Assembly (NCBI GenBank): GCA_028717325.1
Contig: JAQUOB010000040.1
Coordinates: 2,611 to 8,618 of the forward strand
Reading direction: 5' to 3'
DNA from: Candidatus Margulisiibacteriota bacterium
Lineage (GTDB): Bacteria; Margulisbacteria; WOR-1; O2-12-FULL-45-9; XYB2-FULL-48-7
DNA: 6,008 nt
The notes below the pieces were generated by a model. The model was not told the DNA's origin and did no database searches. It saw only the letters and a list, made by a program, of their open reading frames with translations. The position numbers were made by a program, and so were the translations under genes. Below are positions 1 to 5,349 of the stretch, piece by piece (within the stretch, counting starts at the first letter, position 1; each line of letters begins with the position of its first letter).

Positions 1-1376
1 CGGCGTCTTAGGGAGTTGAGCCAGAAGATGAGTATCAAGACCGCCAGGACAGCGATCCCCCACCAGATAAGCCTGATCACGGAAACCAAAGAAAGAAGCT
101 TTTTTAAGCCGGCGGAGGCGGCCGTCTTTTGCGGCTTGACCTTTCCGATCTGAAGCGGCGGATTGGCCAGATGGAACGGCACCCGCTGGACGATGATGCG
201 GTCGCCGCGCTTCTTGTTGTAGGCGATAGCGGCCGCGACAGTCGTATAGGTCGCCTGCTTCAGATTGGCGTTAAAATCGACCCGGTTGTCGACCAGGACG
301 ATCGCCGTCAGCTTTTTGACTTTCAGTTCTTTGGCCTTGATCTCTTTATCTTTGGCCGGCTTGATGTCCGCCGTTACTTTGACGATGATGCTGTTAAGCG
401 GATAGAAGCGGTTCAGCAATTCCTGGGCCTTGCCGGAGAGGTCGGACTCCAGTTCTTTTTTGGTCTGGACCTTGAGCAATACCTTTTCTTCGGCGGTCAA
501 GCTCGGCAGGCCGGTCAGGGTGATCTTGCCTGCTTCGGCCGTCGGAGTTTTGGCGGTCGGCGCTTTAACGATCGCTTCGAGGGAGGCCGCCGCTTTTTTG
601 GCCGGTTCTTCTTTCTTGATGATGACTTCGGGCGAGACCGCGACGGTTTCGGGCGTCGCCATCACAACGGGGGCTTCGGACGGCGTCGGGGCCGGCGCGT
701 ATTTGAGCGGCGGCTGTCCGGCCTTGGTCGTCAGTATCCGTCCGGAATCGTCGACCACGGTGACATTTTCCGGCTGCAGGTTTTCGACGCTGCTGGCGAC
801 CAGATAGACAATGCCTTTGATCTTTTCCGGGGCCAGTTCGTAGCCCGACCGGAGACGGATCAGTACCGCTGCCGTTACCGGCGCGGTCTGGGCGGCAAAG
901 AGCTGAGTCTCCGGAATGACGACCTGGACCCTCGCGTCCTCGATGCCCTCTATCCTCTGGATGTTGCGGGCCAGTTCGCCCGAGATCGCGCGGATCAGCT
1001 GGATGCGGCGGTCAAAATCGGTCGCGCCCAGCCGCGATTCGTCAAATATCTCCCAGCCGACCTGGCCGCCGGCCGGCAGTTTTTTCTCGGCCAGGCCCAG
1101 GCGGGCTTGATCGGCTTTTTCTTTGGGTACGGCGACGGCGCGGCCTTCGTCGCGGATCTCATAAGGAATGGCCAATTCTTTGAGCCGGGCGATGACGTTG
1201 GCGGCGTCTTTCAGCTCCAGATTGGAATAAACGACGGTCATCCCCGCTTTTTTGGGGCCGGCCATGGGAGCACAGCCGCGGAACAAGAAAAAGAGGACGG
1301 AAAAAACAACCACCGCGACCACCGCTCCGACCAGGAGAAGTCGCCGTGGATCAAAACCTGTCGCTGCTTCCGCCAT
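1..1376 (-). CDS. fliF: Flagellar MS-ring protein FliF (C-terminus beyond window)
   Basis: FliF forms the MS ring in the inner membrane, the base on which the rod and export gate are built and to which the FliG switch ring binds. I translated 458 codons by hand; the frame stays open to base 3 and runs off the left edge. The first transmembrane helix is at about residues 12-33. An RBM1-like domain follows (about 45-105), then RBM2 (about 106-215) with family hallmarks GWEIFDESRLGATDF (107-121), ARVQVVIPE (148-156) and ENVTVVDDSG (203-212). A linker rich in Ala, Pro and Lys fills about 215-295. RBM3 follows (about 296-402) with LTAIVLVDN and RGDRIIVQRVPF. The second transmembrane helix is at about 432-453. 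The FliG-binding tail is missing. Family members are usually about 520-570 residues. The ATG at 1376 is preceded directly by an in-frame TAA and by AAAGGAAA at 1381-1388. It is last in the visible operon, after a 59-nt gap. Identity is very secure; domain limits are approximate. Confidence 0.96.
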   Translation of the reverse strand, partial: MAEAATGFDPRRLLLVGAVVAVVVFSVLFFLFRGCAPMAGPKKAGMTVVYSNLELKDAANVIARLKELAIPYEIRDEGRAVAVPKEKADQARLGLAEKKLPAGGQVGWEIFDESRLGATDFDRRIQLIRAISGELARNIQRIEGIEDARVQVVIPETQLFAAQTAPVTAAVLIRLRSGYELAPEKIKGIVYLVASSVENLQPENVTVVDDSGRILTTKAGQPPLKYAPAPTPSEAPVVMATPETVAVSPEVIIKKEEPAKKAAASLEAIVKAPTAKTPTAEAGKITLTGLPSLTAEEKVLLKVQTKKELESDLSGKAQELLNRFYPLNSIIVKVTADIKPAKDKEIKAKELKVKKLTAIVLVDNRVDFNANLKQATYTTVAAAIAYNKKRGDRIIVQRVPFHLANPPLQIGKVKPQKTAASAGLKKLLSLVSVIRLIWWGIAVLAVLILIFWLNSLRR

Positions 1377-1435
1377 TTATTTTCCTTTCATTTCCAAATT
1401 AAGCTTACTACTTAGAGCTTATAACTTAGAACTAT
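1377..1435 (-). promoter_or_regulatory. fliE-fliF intergenic gap, A+T-rich, with fliF ribosome binding site
   Basis: This 59-nt gap is the longest non-coding stretch in the window; 15 of its 59 bases are G or C. It carries the fliF Shine-Dalgarno sequence (AAAGGAAA read on the minus strand, 1381-1388) about 4 nt from the ATG, counting from the end of the match. It also contains the 14-bp tandem repeat at 1406-1433 and an imperfect hairpin with 6-bp arms, TAAGCT at 1400-1405 and AGCTTA at 1416-1421, around a 10-nt loop. I see no convincing sigma-70 or sigma-28 promoter and no U-tract terminator, so read-through from fliE into fliF is the simplest reading. Confidence 0.6.
1406..1433 (-). repeat. 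Two tandem copies of a degenerate 14-bp A+T-rich unit
   Basis: Read on the minus strand, the units are AGTTCTAAGTTATA (1433-1420) and AGCTCTAAGTAGTA (1419-1406), agreeing at 11 of 14 positions. A further AGCTTA begins at once after the second copy (1405-1400), like the start of a third. The repeat is directly visible. It resembles the short A+T-rich tandem repeats scattered between genes in several uncultured diderm lineages, but that comparison is from memory and untested. Confidence 0.6.
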
Positions 1436-1813
1436 TTAGATTTGTATCTGCGTTATTTCTTTGAACGTATTGACCGCCGAATTAACGGTCGTGACCGCCA
1501 GGGTCGTCATAACGCTCATCTTCGCCTGGGCGACCATCACGTCCTGCAGTTCGGCCTGGCCGTGGACATATTTCTCGGCCAGCTGGTTAGCGTAAAATTC
1601 CGACCGGCTGACGCCGTTGAGCGCCTCGATCGTCTTGTTCAGTATGTCGTCGAAGGCGTTGCCGGTTAAGCCGGTTCTCGCAACCGACGGGCTCCCCGGC
1701 AGGCCGGCCGGAGCTGCCGGCGCGACGGCCGGCGCCTGGGCAAAAAATTCATTATCGCCTATCAGCTGGGCCAGTCTCGTTTCAGCGCTGATCGGCCCGA
1801 TCGGTTCGCTCAT
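1436..1813 (-). CDS. fliE: Flagellar MS-ring/rod junction protein FliE
   Basis: FliE sits at the top of the export gate and MS ring and anchors the proximal rod; it is secreted through the flagellar type III apparatus. The protein has 125 residues, slightly longer than the usual 100-115. Residues about 54-125 match the family: FDDILNKTIEALNGVS, then a helical stretch, then DVMVAQAKMS (91-100, the conserved 'DVM-A--KA' element) and a final amphipathic helix. Residues about 26-43 are a Pro/Ala/Gly-rich segment unusual for FliE, encoded by DNA with many GCCGGC-like runs. The C-terminus reads VNSAVNTFKEITQIQI in place of the common RNK--AY-EIM-M form, a divergent but alignable version. The ATG at 1813 is set by AGGAGGA at 1821-1827. 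It lies between flgC and fliF, a classic flgB-flgC-fliE-fliF order that supports the call. Confidence 0.92.
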   Translation of the reverse strand: MSEPIGPISAETRLAQLIGDNEFFAQAPAVAPAAPAGLPGSPSVARTGLTGNAFDDILNKTIEALNGVSRSEFYANQLAEKYVHGQAELQDVMVAQAKMSVMTTLAVTTVNSAVNTFKEITQIQI

Positions 1814-1820
1814 GGTTCAT

Positions 1821-1827
1821 TCCTCCT
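1821..1827 (-). promoter_or_regulatory. Ribosome binding site of fliE, overlapping the flgC stop codon
   Basis: The minus strand reads TAGGAGGAATGAACCATG here. The flgC stop codon TAG (1828-1826) shares bases with the AGGAGGA site, which lies 7 nt before the fliE ATG. Ribosomes ending flgC would sit on the fliE site, which suggests translational coupling. Confidence 0.8.
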
Positions 1828-2266
1828 ATTGCAGGGTCAGCGTGTCCTGCATCATCTTTTTGGTCGCGTTAAAGGCGGTGATGTTCGCCTCGTATAATTT
1901 CGAAACGTAGATCATGTCGACCATCTCGTCGGAAAGGTTGACGTTGGGCATCGAAACAAAACCCTGCGGATCGGCGTCCGGATGGCCCGGCTTGTAAACT
2001 TTCTGGAACGCGGTCCTGTCGTCCACCACATCGACGACCTCCACCCCGCCGCCCATTTTGCCGTCAAGCTTGCTTTCCGCTCTTGTCAGCGCTTGCGAAA
2101 AGCTGATAGGGGTTTCCGCCAGGACCGAGATCTTGCGCCGGTACGGCCCGCCGTACAGAGTGCGTGTCGTATTAATGTTCGCCAGGTTCGAAGAGATGAG
2201 CTCCATGGTCCTTCTTTGCGCTTCGATGCCCGAAACACTGATCTCCATCGCCTGATTAAGGCCCAT
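1826..2266 (-). CDS. flgC: Flagellar proximal rod protein FlgC
   Basis: FlgC is one of the proximal rod subunits that carry torque through the periplasm; it is exported by the flagellar type III system. The protein has 146 residues, close to the usual 130-150. The N-terminal rod/hook motif reads ISSNLANINTTRT (24-36), followed by GGPYRRK (39-45). The C-terminal half shows the FlgC hallmark YKPGHPDADPQGFVSMPNVN (91-110), then EMVDMIYVSKLYEAN (114-128) and a final helix with NATKKMM. These N- and C-terminal helices pair into the rod coiled coil. The ATG at 2266 is supported by AGGAGGT at 2275-2281. It starts 6 nt after flgB and ends 12 nt before fliE. Nothing in it looks broken. Confidence 0.97.
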   Translation of the reverse strand: MGLNQAMEISVSGIEAQRRTMELISSNLANINTTRTLYGGPYRRKISVLAETPISFSQALTRAESKLDGKMGGGVEVVDVVDDRTAFQKVYKPGHPDADPQGFVSMPNVNLSDEMVDMIYVSKLYEANITAFNATKKMMQDTLTLQ

Positions 2267-2272
2267 AGCTTA

Positions 2273-2578
2273 TTACCTCCTCCCCTGAGTGGCAACCGTC
2301 CTCAAGACGTTGATCTTTGAGGTCATCAATTTGACATAAGCCGAATATTTGCCCGAGTTCTCCGCCAGGGCGGCCATTTCTTCCTCCAGCGTGACATTTT
2401 TCTTGTCCTGCCGTTTGACCGCTTTGTTCAATTCTTCGTCAAAGGTCAGCGCCTCATAACCGGGCGTTTTGGCGTTGGCGATATTATGGGCGATCACCTG
2501 CTGCTGCATCGTCGCCACGCGCATCGCCTGCTCCAGCGTGCCGAATGTTGCGTCGAATACTTCCAGGTGTCCGGCCAT
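2273..2578 (-). CDS. flgB: Flagellar proximal rod protein FlgB, short form
   Basis: FlgB is a proximal rod subunit that packs near FliE and FlgC at the MS ring. The N-terminal motif VIAHNIANAKTPGYEALTFDEEL (28-50) is typical of the flagellar rod and hook family. The C-terminal part, NVTLEEEMAALAENSGKYSAY (61-81) and the following helix, matches FlgB. At 101 residues it is shorter than the usual 115-140. The shortfall lies in the middle, where only about ten residues (AVKRQDKKNV, 53-62) separate the two conserved parts; the variable loop seen in other FlgB proteins is nearly absent. The ATG at 2578 starts 1 nt after the sigma-factor stop codon and is served by GGAGG at 2589-2593. The last codons GGG AGG AGG TAA form the ribosome binding site of flgC. 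Confidence 0.94.
   Translation of the reverse strand: MAGHLEVFDATFGTLEQAMRVATMQQQVIAHNIANAKTPGYEALTFDEELNKAVKRQDKKNVTLEEEMAALAENSGKYSAYVKLMTSKINVLRTVATQGRR
2275..2281 (-). promoter_or_regulatory. Ribosome binding site of flgC inside the end of flgB
   Basis: The minus strand carries AGGAGGT eight nt before the flgC ATG. It is built from the last two sense codons of flgB (AGG AGG, Arg-Arg) and the first base of its TAA stop. A second TAA follows directly (2272-2270). The position fixes the flgC start and suggests coupled translation. Confidence 0.8.
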
Positions 2579-2579
2579 C

Positions 2580-3302
2580 TTATTTAAGCCTCCGCTTGAT
2601 CGTTTCGATCGCCCGGCTGAGCAGGCGGCAGACTTTCGGCCGCGACAGCTTCAACTTCTGGGCGATCGTTTTCTGGTTTATCCCCTTATGGAAGAAAAGC
2701 TCCACCACCTGCTTCTGCAGCGGCGGCAAGCTGTAGATCTCCGCCCTGATCTTATCTTTTAGCTCGCCAAAATCGATCTCGGAGGCCGGCGTCACTTCGC
2801 CGGGGACCTGGGCCTCCACCCCGGCTTCGGTCATGCCTTCGATCGACAGGAGGTACATGAGCGCCGAGGCCGAAACGATCTTCTTGATCCGCTTGAGCGC
2901 CAGCTTAAATTCGTCTTCGCTCAATTCCTTTTTTTCAAGGAGCTCGTCTTCTTCTTTATCCTTGCGTGAGACGACGGACTTGACCCCTTTCTTGGCCAGG
3001 TCCCTGACCATCACCTGCACCCGGTAAGGGACCGGATTATAATTCTTGAGCCCGTCCAGCATTTCGCCCCTGATCCGGTAGGAGGCGTAGGTCTCGAACT
3101 TGACCCCGCGCTTGGGATCAAAATTTTCCCAGGCCTTCATCAAACCGACGGTGCCGTCGGAAACCAGGTCGTCATATTCGATGTTCGGCGGCAGGCCTTT
3201 GCCGGACACCATCGAGGCGATCGAATGGACCAGCGGCATATAGGCCTCGACCGAAGCGTGGGTCTCTACTTTTTTGACCGGAGCTTTCTTTGCCTTGTTC
3301 AT
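2580..3302 (-). CDS. fliA: Sigma-28 (FliA/SigD/WhiG-like) RNA polymerase sigma factor
   Basis: This is an alternative sigma factor of the sigma-70 family, most like the flagellar sigma-28 group, which directs RNA polymerase to late flagellar and chemotaxis promoters. It has 240 residues, the usual size. Region 2 covers about 19-100: LPPNIEYDDLVSDGTVGLMKAWENFDP and KFETYASYRIRGEMLDGL, a strong sigma-28 signature. Region 2.4 reads NYNPVPYRVQ (87-96), where the group normally has a DWVPRS-R-type motif. Region 3 (about 100-175) is highly charged. Region 4 (about 185-238) has LPPLQKQVVELFF and a helix-turn-helix ending LSRPKVCRLLSRAIE. The ATG at 3302 is preceded directly by an in-frame TAA but has no Shine-Dalgarno match; a start at Met22, after GAGG, is possible but would clip the region 2 edge. 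It lies between flgJ and flgB. No flgM anti-sigma gene is visible. The sigma-family call is certain; the exact subgroup is slightly less so. Confidence 0.93.
   Translation of the reverse strand: MNKAKKAPVKKVETHASVEAYMPLVHSIASMVSGKGLPPNIEYDDLVSDGTVGLMKAWENFDPKRGVKFETYASYRIRGEMLDGLKNYNPVPYRVQVMVRDLAKKGVKSVVSRKDKEEDELLEKKELSEDEFKLALKRIKKIVSASALMYLLSIEGMTEAGVEAQVPGEVTPASEIDFGELKDKIRAEIYSLPPLQKQVVELFFHKGINQKTIAQKLKLSRPKVCRLLSRAIETIKRRLK
2589..2593 (-). promoter_or_regulatory. Ribosome binding site of flgB inside the end of fliA
   Basis: GGAGG on the minus strand lies 10 nt before the flgB ATG and is part of the CGG AGG codons for the two arginines near the end of the sigma factor (RRLK-stop). The sigma-factor stop is only 1 nt before the flgB start, which suggests coupled translation. 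Confidence 0.75.
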
Positions 3303-3318
3303 TTATTTATTTTTTCTG

Positions 3319-3609
3319 CTATTTACTTTCTGCGGGCAGCCAGCCGGGCCGGGCGATCTGGTCCTTGGCCAGCTGTTTCGCGAACTGTTCGATCATGATA
3401 TCCGTGTTGAACGCCGAAAAAAAACTATTCTCATCTTTTTTCTCCGGATCATAGCTCAGTGCAGGCGATTTAACCGCTTGCTTAAGCATTTCTTTATAAA
3501 AGATGGTCAGGAATTCCTCGCTGACCTTGGCGGACGCGCCGTTAGCGGCGGCCGCACGGGCGATCTGCTGAAAATTATTTAAAGACGATACCGCGCTGAC
3601 CGGATCCAT
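3319..3609 (-). CDS. flgJ: Rod-binding protein, FlgJ N-terminal type without muramidase
   Basis: Proteins of this family are exported into the periplasm and cap or chaperone rod assembly. In gammaproteobacteria the domain is fused to a peptidoglycan hydrolase; many other phyla have it alone, as here. The protein has 96 residues, about the size of the isolated domain. The conserved core is SEEFLTIFYKEMLKQAVKS (30-48), matching the family's 'FE-L----MLK-M' helix, followed by FFSAFNTDIMIEQFAKQLA (63-81), matching the 'Y--M-D--LA-QLA' helix. No muramidase follows; the stop at 3319 is followed after 16 nt by the sigma-factor gene. The ATG at 3609 starts 1 nt after flgI and is served by GGAGGT at 3618-3623. 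A separate hydrolase to open the cell wall would have to come from elsewhere. The order flgA-flgH-flgI-flgJ supports the call. Confidence 0.88.
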   Translation of the reverse strand: MDPVSAVSSLNNFQQIARAAAANGASAKVSEEFLTIFYKEMLKQAVKSPALSYDPEKKDENSFFSAFNTDIMIEQFAKQLAKDQIARPGWLPAESK

Positions 3610-3610
3610 T

Positions 3611-4714
3611 TTAAATTACCTCCAGCGGGGCCTTGATGGCGCCGCTCTTCTTCATCGCCTGCAGGATGGAGATCAGGTCTTTGGGCGAAGCGCCGATCGC
3701 GTTCAGCGCCCGCACCAGGCTGGCCAGCGTCGGCGAGGCCGGCACCACTTTAAGTTTCGACTCTTTCCGGCTCAACCGGGCGTTGGTCGAGGCCTGGTAA
3801 CGCTGGTCGCCCGCCGAGTAATCGGACGAGTCGGTCGAATTGCCGATGGAGTACAGCGAAACATCGCCGATATAAACATCGATGCCGCTGTATGAGACGG
3901 CGACCGGCGAGATCACCACGTGCTCGCCGATGACGACCGTCCCGGTCCGTTCGTTAACTATGATCTTTGCGACCGTGTCCGGCGCGACCGTCAGATTCTC
4001 GATCTTCGAGATCAGAGAGACCGGATCGCCTTCCGAGGCGACCGTGATGGTGGCCGCGTCCCGGGCCGAGGCACCGATGCCCGAATTGCTGATGGCCGTC
4101 GCCACCCGGCTGGCGGTCGTAAAATCGGGACTATCGAGCACGATCGTCAGCACGCTGCCTTCCAAGGAAACCGACACTTCTTTTTCGACCAGCGCTCCCT
4201 CCGGTATCCGGCCGGCCGTGACCTGCCGCGGCCTGACATAGGGCACGCTGGGATAAGACGGGTCGGCGCCGACCAGCACACTGCCCTGCGCCACGGCGTA
4301 AACCTGGTCGTCGACCCCCTGCAGCGGAGTGATCAGCAGCGTCCCGCCCTGCAGGGAAGTCGCATCCCCCAGCGAAGAGACGGTCACGTCAAGCTTTTGG
4401 CCGGACCTCACGAAAGGCGGCAGCGTCGCCGTCACCATGACAGCCGCCACGTTGCGGGATTTGAAATCGACCGACTGGGGAACGACGCCCATTCTCGACA
4501 TGAGATTGGCGACCGCCTGCTGGGTAAAACTGGATTGGGTCTTGTCGCCTGAATTGTTCAGGCCGACGACCAGGCCGAAGCCCATCAGCTGATTATCCCG
4601 GGCGCCCAGGATATGGGCGATATCTTTGAGGCGGACCGCCGGCGAAGCGGCCAGCGCCAGGCTGACCAGCACGCAGATCAATAAACAAAAAACAGCAATT
4701 ATATTTTTTTTCAT
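3611..4714 (-). CDS. flgI: Flagellar P-ring protein FlgI
   Basis: FlgI assembles into the P ring around the rod in the peptidoglycan layer, after Sec export. The protein has 367 residues, typical for the family. Residues 1-22 are a Sec signal peptide: MKK, a hydrophobic core with two cysteines, and ALA/A, with cleavage after about Ala22 or Ala23. The mature part opens with RLKDIAHILGARDNQLMGFGLVVGLNNSGDKT (28-59), the family signature, with NSGD where GTGD is common. Other conserved parts are FVRSGQKLDVTVSSLGDATSLQGGTLLITPL (101-131) and the C-terminal ASLVRALNAIGASPKDLISILQAMKKSGAI. The ATG at 4714 follows flgH by 5 nt. No Shine-Dalgarno match is visible in the A+T-rich DNA before it, so re-initiation after flgH is likely. 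With FlgH it shows a diderm envelope. Confidence 0.98.
   Translation of the reverse strand: MKKNIIAVFCLLICVLVSLALAASPAVRLKDIAHILGARDNQLMGFGLVVGLNNSGDKTQSSFTQQAVANLMSRMGVVPQSVDFKSRNVAAVMVTATLPPFVRSGQKLDVTVSSLGDATSLQGGTLLITPLQGVDDQVYAVAQGSVLVGADPSYPSVPYVRPRQVTAGRIPEGALVEKEVSVSLEGSVLTIVLDSPDFTTASRVATAISNSGIGASARDAATITVASEGDPVSLISKIENLTVAPDTVAKIIVNERTGTVVIGEHVVISPVAVSYSGIDVYIGDVSLYSIGNSTDSSDYSAGDQRYQASTNARLSRKESKLKVVPASPTLASLVRALNAIGASPKDLISILQAMKKSGAIKAPLEVI
3618..3623 (-). promoter_or_regulatory. Ribosome binding site of flgJ inside the end of flgI
   Basis: GGAGGT on the minus strand lies 8 nt before the flgJ ATG and is part of the GAG GTA codons for Glu-Val in the FlgI C-terminus (LEVI-stop). 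The site fixes the flgJ start and suggests coupled translation with flgI. Confidence 0.78.
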
Positions 4715-4719
4715 GTTAA

Positions 4720-5349
4720 TTAAAACAACCAGTTCAATATCCGGGAGATCCAGCCCGGCGTGCTCGCGTCGGACACGGCCCCGGTCCCGCTGACGGTCAA
4801 CTCCGCGTTAGCCACCTGATAGGAAAAAACGGAATTCGAGCCCGCGATATCTTTCGGCCGGACGGTGCCGGTGAGCGTGATCTCCTGCATCTCGTTGTTG
4901 ACGTTGACCCGGTGGTGCCCCTGGATCGACAGGTTGCCGTTGGGCAGGACCTCGACCACCCAGGCGGCGATCCGGGCCTGAACGTTGTTGCCGCGTACCG
5001 TCGAGCCGTCGCCGGTATACTGGTTGGAGAGCTGTCCGACCGCCGAGGTATTGGCGCCGATGATCGGGGTCAAGCGCTGGATCGTGTGCGTAAATTTGGC
5101 GCTCAAGTCGTCCTTGACGTTCGTTTTCGTCGTGGCCAGGTTCTTGGCCGAGGTGTTTTCCAGAATGACGACGTTAATGATGTCCCCGATCTTATAAACT
5201 TTTTGGGGCGAATAAGGCGAGGCGCTGTTTTCGTTCCAGAGCGAATTTGCCCTAACGGGCAATGACGAACAACCAATAATTAATGACGAAATAATAATAA
5301 ATAACCAAAATTTATTTCGAAATTCTGATTTCTGGTTTTGGATTTTCAC
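4720..5349 (-). CDS. flgH: Flagellar L-ring lipoprotein FlgH, GTG start
   Basis: FlgH forms the L ring in the outer membrane, the bushing through which the rod leaves the cell. The protein has 209 residues, close to the usual 220-240. Residues 1-26 are a lipoprotein signal peptide with lipobox IIGC and acylated Cys27. The mature part shows SLWNEN (36-41), YKIGDIINVVILENTSAKN (52-70), LPNGNLSIQGHHRVNVNNEMQEITLTGTVRPKDI (135-168) and the ending GTGAVSDASTPGWISRILNW, all FlgH hallmarks. The start is GTG at 5349, sharing one base with the flgA stop (TAGTG), with GGAGGT at 5359-5364. DNA for residues 2-29 is only about 23% G+C and internally repeated, unlike the rest of the gene. The n-region (KIQNQKSEFRNKF) is unusually long and polar. 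Identity is certain; the origin of the N-terminus is an open question. Confidence 0.97.
   Translation of the reverse strand: MKIQNQKSEFRNKFWLFIIISSLIIGCSSLPVRANSLWNENSASPYSPQKVYKIGDIINVVILENTSAKNLATTKTNVKDDLSAKFTHTIQRLTPIIGANTSAVGQLSNQYTGDGSTVRGNNVQARIAAWVVEVLPNGNLSIQGHHRVNVNNEMQEITLTGTVRPKDIAGSNSVFSYQVANAELTVSGTGAVSDASTPGWISRILNWLF
5261..5346 (-). repeat. A+T-rich repeat-like DNA encoding the FlgH signal peptide
   Basis: By my count 20 of these 86 bases are G or C, against well over half in flanking coding DNA. Within it AATGACGAA occurs twice on the plus strand (5261-5269 and 5282-5290), 21 bp apart. It contains tandem AAT-type runs and a TTTCGAAA-like centre near 5315. A small perfect inverted repeat, GCCC-TAAC-GGGC (5249-5260), adjoins its left end. 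The stretch covers codons 2-29 of flgH almost exactly. It looks like the dispersed 'TTCGTCATT' type of intergenic repeat I associate with some uncultured bacteria; this is recognition from memory. A plain A+T-rich signal peptide is the main alternative. Confidence 0.4.

Noticed and set aside
129..1415. A 428-codon open frame on the plus strand
   Set aside because: It lies antisense to fliF, whose minus-strand translation shows clear MS-ring motifs. Its product is rich in Arg, Gly, Phe and Asp with no recognisable domain, as expected for the shadow of an Ala/Lys/Pro-rich gene.
1400..1421. Hairpin TAAGCT/AGCTTA as a transcription terminator before fliF
   Set aside because: The stem is only 6 bp and A+T-rich, the loop is 10 nt, and no U-run follows on the minus strand. 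It fits better as a by-product of the tandem repeat.
3319..3609. flgJ as a broken gene that lost its muramidase domain
   Set aside because: A stand-alone rod-binding domain of about 100 residues is the common form outside gammaproteobacteria, and the stop is followed by a new gene with no leftover hydrolase sequence.
3920..4552. A 210-codon plus-strand open frame opposite flgI
   Set aside because: flgI on the minus strand is complete with signal peptide and family motifs. The plus-strand product is Arg/Asp/His-rich and has no credible start context or domain.
4681..4722. A+T-rich stretch at the start of flgI as a second captured repeat or promoter
   Set aside because: It encodes an ordinary Lys/Ile/Phe-rich signal peptide start, shows no internal repeat, and I find no promoter pair at proper spacing.
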